Shown: positions 5,899 through 7,163 of the stretch, one piece after another
Layout: each line of letters starts with the position of its first letter
Numbering within the stretch: position 1 is the first letter of the stretch
Assembly: GCA_964570005.1 (NCBI GenBank)
Contig: CAZMWE010000050.1
Location: 1-7,163, forward strand
Source of the DNA: JAJZCD01 sp964570005
GTDB taxonomy: Bacteria; Patescibacteriota; Saccharimonadia; Saccharimonadales; UBA4665
DNA length: 7,163 nucleotides
Direction: 5' to 3'
Translations under genes and position numbers: made by a program
Notes under the pieces: model-generated
What the model was told of the DNA's origin: nothing
The model's database searches: none
The model's input: only the letters and a program-made list of their open reading frames with translations

Positions 5899-5907
5899 CA
5901 TTGCATC

Positions 5908-6315
5908 ATGCGGACATTTTGCGTAGCTACAGCCGTCATTCAAAATGGCGATCGGTTTTTTATTGCCAAGCGAGCTGACACTAAAGTAATAGAGCCCGGC
6001 CTATGGGAATTTATAACGGGATTTGTCGAAGATCACGAAGCGGTCGAAGATACCATCTTGAGGGAGCTAGTCGAAGAGATTAACACCCATGGTACTATCG
6101 TCCGCGAACTCGACACCATCCAAATGCTTAAAGGCAGTACGCGTTGGATCATAGTTCCGTTTCTGGTTTCAGTCAACGATACCAACATCCATACTACCCC
6201 AGGAGAGCACAGCATGGGTAAATGGGTAACGTGGGATGAGCTTGAACGCATCCCGACGCGTGAGTTCCGATACGTCATCTCATCCATGCGCCGAGCGCTT
6301 CGTATACCAGCTTAA
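5908..6315 (+). CDS. Nudix hydrolase (MutT-like, substrate unknown)
   Basis: A 135-aa cytoplasmic protein, the only plus-strand gene here. The Nudix box spans residues 38-60: G38, E44, R52-E53, E56-E57. Asn59 and Thr60 replace the usual Gly and hydrophobic residue. The upstream FFIAKRADTKVIEPGLWEF and downstream STRWIIVPFLVSV strands, and the GKWVTWDELERIP helix near the end, complete a compact single-domain Nudix fold. Likely a nucleoside di/triphosphate or related pyrophosphohydrolase in nucleotide clean-up. The open frame continues upstream to 5578, but that stretch is antisense to the editing gene; ATG 5908 gives MRTFCVATAVI, the expected first strand. No Shine-Dalgarno is present and the predicted promoter is immediately upstream, suggesting leaderless translation. 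It converges on the 127-aa gene with 23 bases between and no clear terminator there. Confidence 0.9.
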   Translation: MRTFCVATAVIQNGDRFFIAKRADTKVIEPGLWEFITGFVEDHEAVEDTILRELVEEINTHGTIVRELDTIQMLKGSTRWIIVPFLVSVNDTNIHTTPGEHSMGKWVTWDELERIPTREFRYVISSMRRALRIPA

Positions 6316-6338
6316 AAGTAGCTCTGCATCACCTGCCG

Positions 6339-6722
6339 TCAGTAGCAGTGCTTGAAGTCAGTAAAGCGCCAGCCGTCGCTCTGCTTGGTCATAGCAAAAT
6401 TGTAAGTGCCGTATTTGGCCGGATAGTAATCAGAACCTGTCACGGTAGCCTGTGAGTAAGTAGCGAGTTTAACATCGACGTTCGTACCGGCCGGCACATC
6501 CGACAGATAGCCCACCGCTCTCATTTCGATATCGTTACGGACACTCTTCGGGACACTCAGCTTAGAATTGGCAGCGAGGCAAGCCACGGTGGCTTTAGTA
6601 GCCTTGGCTTTTGCCCAGAAATGCGGCGTCGCGGCAGTATGATTAGCCCTGTATACAATGCTCCCGCCAGCCAGCAAAACGATCACCCCAATGCTTATCA
6701 GGATTATGGTTTGCTTCCGCAT
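6339..6722 (-). CDS. Membrane-anchored extracytoplasmic protein of unknown function
   Basis: A 127-aa protein I do not recognise. A basic start (MRKQ) precedes one hydrophobic helix (about 5-24, IILISIGVIVLLAGGSIVY), then an exported domain of about 100 residues rich in Lys, Thr and Ala. The only two cysteines, Cys48 and Cys126, flank the domain and could form a disulfide. The ending KQSDGWRFTDFKHCY resembles the last strand of NTF2-like lipoprotein or membrane domains (the 'dGkWki.df' pattern), so an NTF2-like/DUF4878-type fold is possible but not shown. It begins at ATG 6722 with no Shine-Dalgarno; the predicted -10 ends only seven bases upstream. It ends in TGA. It lies 42 bp behind the 67-aa membrane protein gene on the same strand. 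Confidence 0.75.
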   Translation of the reverse strand: MRKQTIILISIGVIVLLAGGSIVYRANHTAATPHFWAKAKATKATVACLAANSKLSVPKSVRNDIEMRAVGYLSDVPAGTNVDVKLATYSQATVTGSDYYPAKYGTYNFAMTKQSDGWRFTDFKHCY

Positions 6723-6729
6723 AGCCGTA

Positions 6730-6759
6730 ACTATACTCGGGCGTTCTGGATGAAAGCAA
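6730..6759 (-). promoter_or_regulatory. Predicted promoter of the 127-aa membrane-anchored protein gene
   Basis: On the minus strand TTGCTT (6759-6754) and TATAGT (6735-6730) are 18 bases apart. The distance from -10 to the ATG at 6722 is seven bases, so the start point would fall on or next to the initiation codon. The 10-bp palindrome ATAGCGCTAT (6759-6768) abuts the -35. Confidence 0.45.
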
Positions 6760-6764
6760 TAGCG

Positions 6765-6968
6765 CTATATACCCATAAACTTGAGCAGATAATACACCAG
6801 GTAAGCAGGCCAGAACACAGCCTTAAAAACTGCCACTAGCACGAGCACGAATGTCCCGGAGTGAAAATGCAGAAAATACACAAGCGCTCCGATAAAACCC
6901 AGGAACCATCCGCCACCGGCCCCTCCATGCTTGTAAACATACTTGGTTTTGGATGACTGCCCGGGCAT
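6765..6968 (-). CDS. Small membrane protein of unknown function, 67 aa
   Basis: A short polar N-terminus (MPGQSSKTKYVYKHGG) leads into a Gly-rich turn and two hydrophobic segments (about residues 20-36 and 39-62) with many aromatics (WFLGFIGALVYFLHFHSG, VFWPAYLVYYLL), a likely membrane hairpin. I cannot name the family. The frame stays open further upstream, but ATG 6968 is preceded by AGGAAGGAAG with 5 bases to the ATG, one of the clearest ribosome-binding sites in the window. That site begins within the stop codon of the preceding gene 13 bases away, which implies one operon and possible translational coupling with the other membrane protein. Confidence 0.75.
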   Translation of the reverse strand: MPGQSSKTKYVYKHGGAGGGWFLGFIGALVYFLHFHSGTFVLVLVAVFKAVFWPAYLVYYLLKFMGI

Positions 6969-6973
6969 AGCTA

Positions 6974-6982
6974 CTTCCTTCC
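6974..6982 (-). promoter_or_regulatory. Ribosome-binding site overlapping the upstream stop codon
   Basis: Minus-strand GGAAGGAAG starts with the last base of the upstream TAG and ends five bases before ATG 6968. It fixes the 67-aa start and suggests that translation of the two membrane proteins is coupled. Confidence 0.6.
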
Positions 6983-7163
6983 TACGTTTTACTGTCGCCG
7001 TCTGTGTAGACAGGTTTGCGGTAGCTGTGCCTGATTCCACGCAGCAGTATACCAATGCCAGTCCAGTATGCTAGGATAGCGACGATCCACCAAAGTACCG
7101 GAATAAACACCAGTATAGCCAGCGCGACACCACCGATTAAAACAATGAGCACTGGGTGCAGTT
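6982..7163 (-). CDS. C-terminal part of a membrane protein, truncated by the window edge
   Basis: The minus strand is open from the edge (first full codon at 7161) to TAG at 6984-6982, giving 59 residues. Two hydrophobic stretches (about residues 4-23 and 25-40 of the visible part, VLIVLIGGVALAILVFIPVL and WIVAILAYWTGIGILL) are followed by a basic, then polar tail (RGIRHSYRKPVYTDGDSKT), typical of a cytoplasmic end by the positive-inside rule. A GTG at 7152 could start it inside the window but has no ribosome-binding site, so it probably begins outside. Family unknown. It precedes the 67-aa membrane protein by 13 bp, in the same apparent operon. Confidence 0.65.
   Translation of the reverse strand, partial: LHPVLIVLIGGVALAILVFIPVLWWIVAILAYWTGIGILLRGIRHSYRKPVYTDGDSKT

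Noticed and set aside
5578..5907. N-terminal extension of the plus-strand Nudix gene
   Set aside because: This part is antisense to the editing gene, has no Nudix-like content, and would span the divergent promoter region.
6316..6338. Possible bidirectional terminator between the converging Nudix and 127-aa genes
   Set aside because: Only 23 bases remain and I find no stable stem with a T run on either strand.

Overview
The window reads as part of a small-genome bacterial chromosome of roughly 50% GC, probably from the Candidate Phyla Radiation / Patescibacteria and most likely Candidatus Saccharibacteria (TM7). This is inference. It rests on dense same-strand packing, short membrane-anchored proteins without familiar names, a surface protein built from repeated Ig-like and Fn3 modules of a style common in that group, a cupredoxin with a histidine-rich YHDHLNP motif, and tRNA genes with encoded CCA. 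TGA is used as a stop (the 127-aa gene), which argues against the TGA-glycine code of Gracilibacteria/SR1. No rRNA or phylogenetic marker is present to settle it.

Layout. Almost everything is on the minus strand. Reading in the direction of transcription from the right edge: a truncated membrane protein (7161-6982) and a 67-aa membrane protein (6968-6765) form a tight pair. A 127-aa membrane-anchored protein of unknown function (6722-6339) follows behind its own predicted promoter. The only plus-strand gene is a 135-aa Nudix hydrolase (5908-6315). It diverges from a YbaK-type aminoacyl-tRNA editing protein (5849-5316) across a 58-bp gap with overlapping promoters. Next comes a likely two-gene operon: a 681-aa secreted modular surface protein (5210-3165) and a membrane-anchored cupredoxin without the type-1 cysteine ligand (3144-2641). 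Then follow tRNA-Cys(GCA), tRNA-Leu(UAA), a second Nudix hydrolase (2348-1896), a 14-TM DHA2-type MFS efflux protein (1824-202) and the N-terminal part of a HIT-family protein running off the left edge (163-1).

How the genes may fit together. The surface protein and cupredoxin are the most distinctive unit: 20 bp apart, same strand, both exported, probably co-transcribed from a promoter at 5245-5273. YbaK, the two Nudix enzymes and the HIT protein are housekeeping or sanitation functions (mis-acylated tRNA, nucleotide or phosphorylated metabolite hydrolysis). The MFS protein is a probable drug or metabolite exporter. I see no CRISPR array, insertion sequence, integrase, attachment site, toxin-antitoxin pair or phage gene, and no recognisable new defence system. 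The points most worth a second look are the concerted change at the elbow positions 18 and 55 of tRNA-Cys, the cysteine-less cupredoxin beside the adhesin-like protein, and several genes that appear leaderless or lack a Shine-Dalgarno. No stretch over 300 bases lacks a gene; the longest RNA-free and protein-free gaps are about 90-105 bases and hold predicted promoters.
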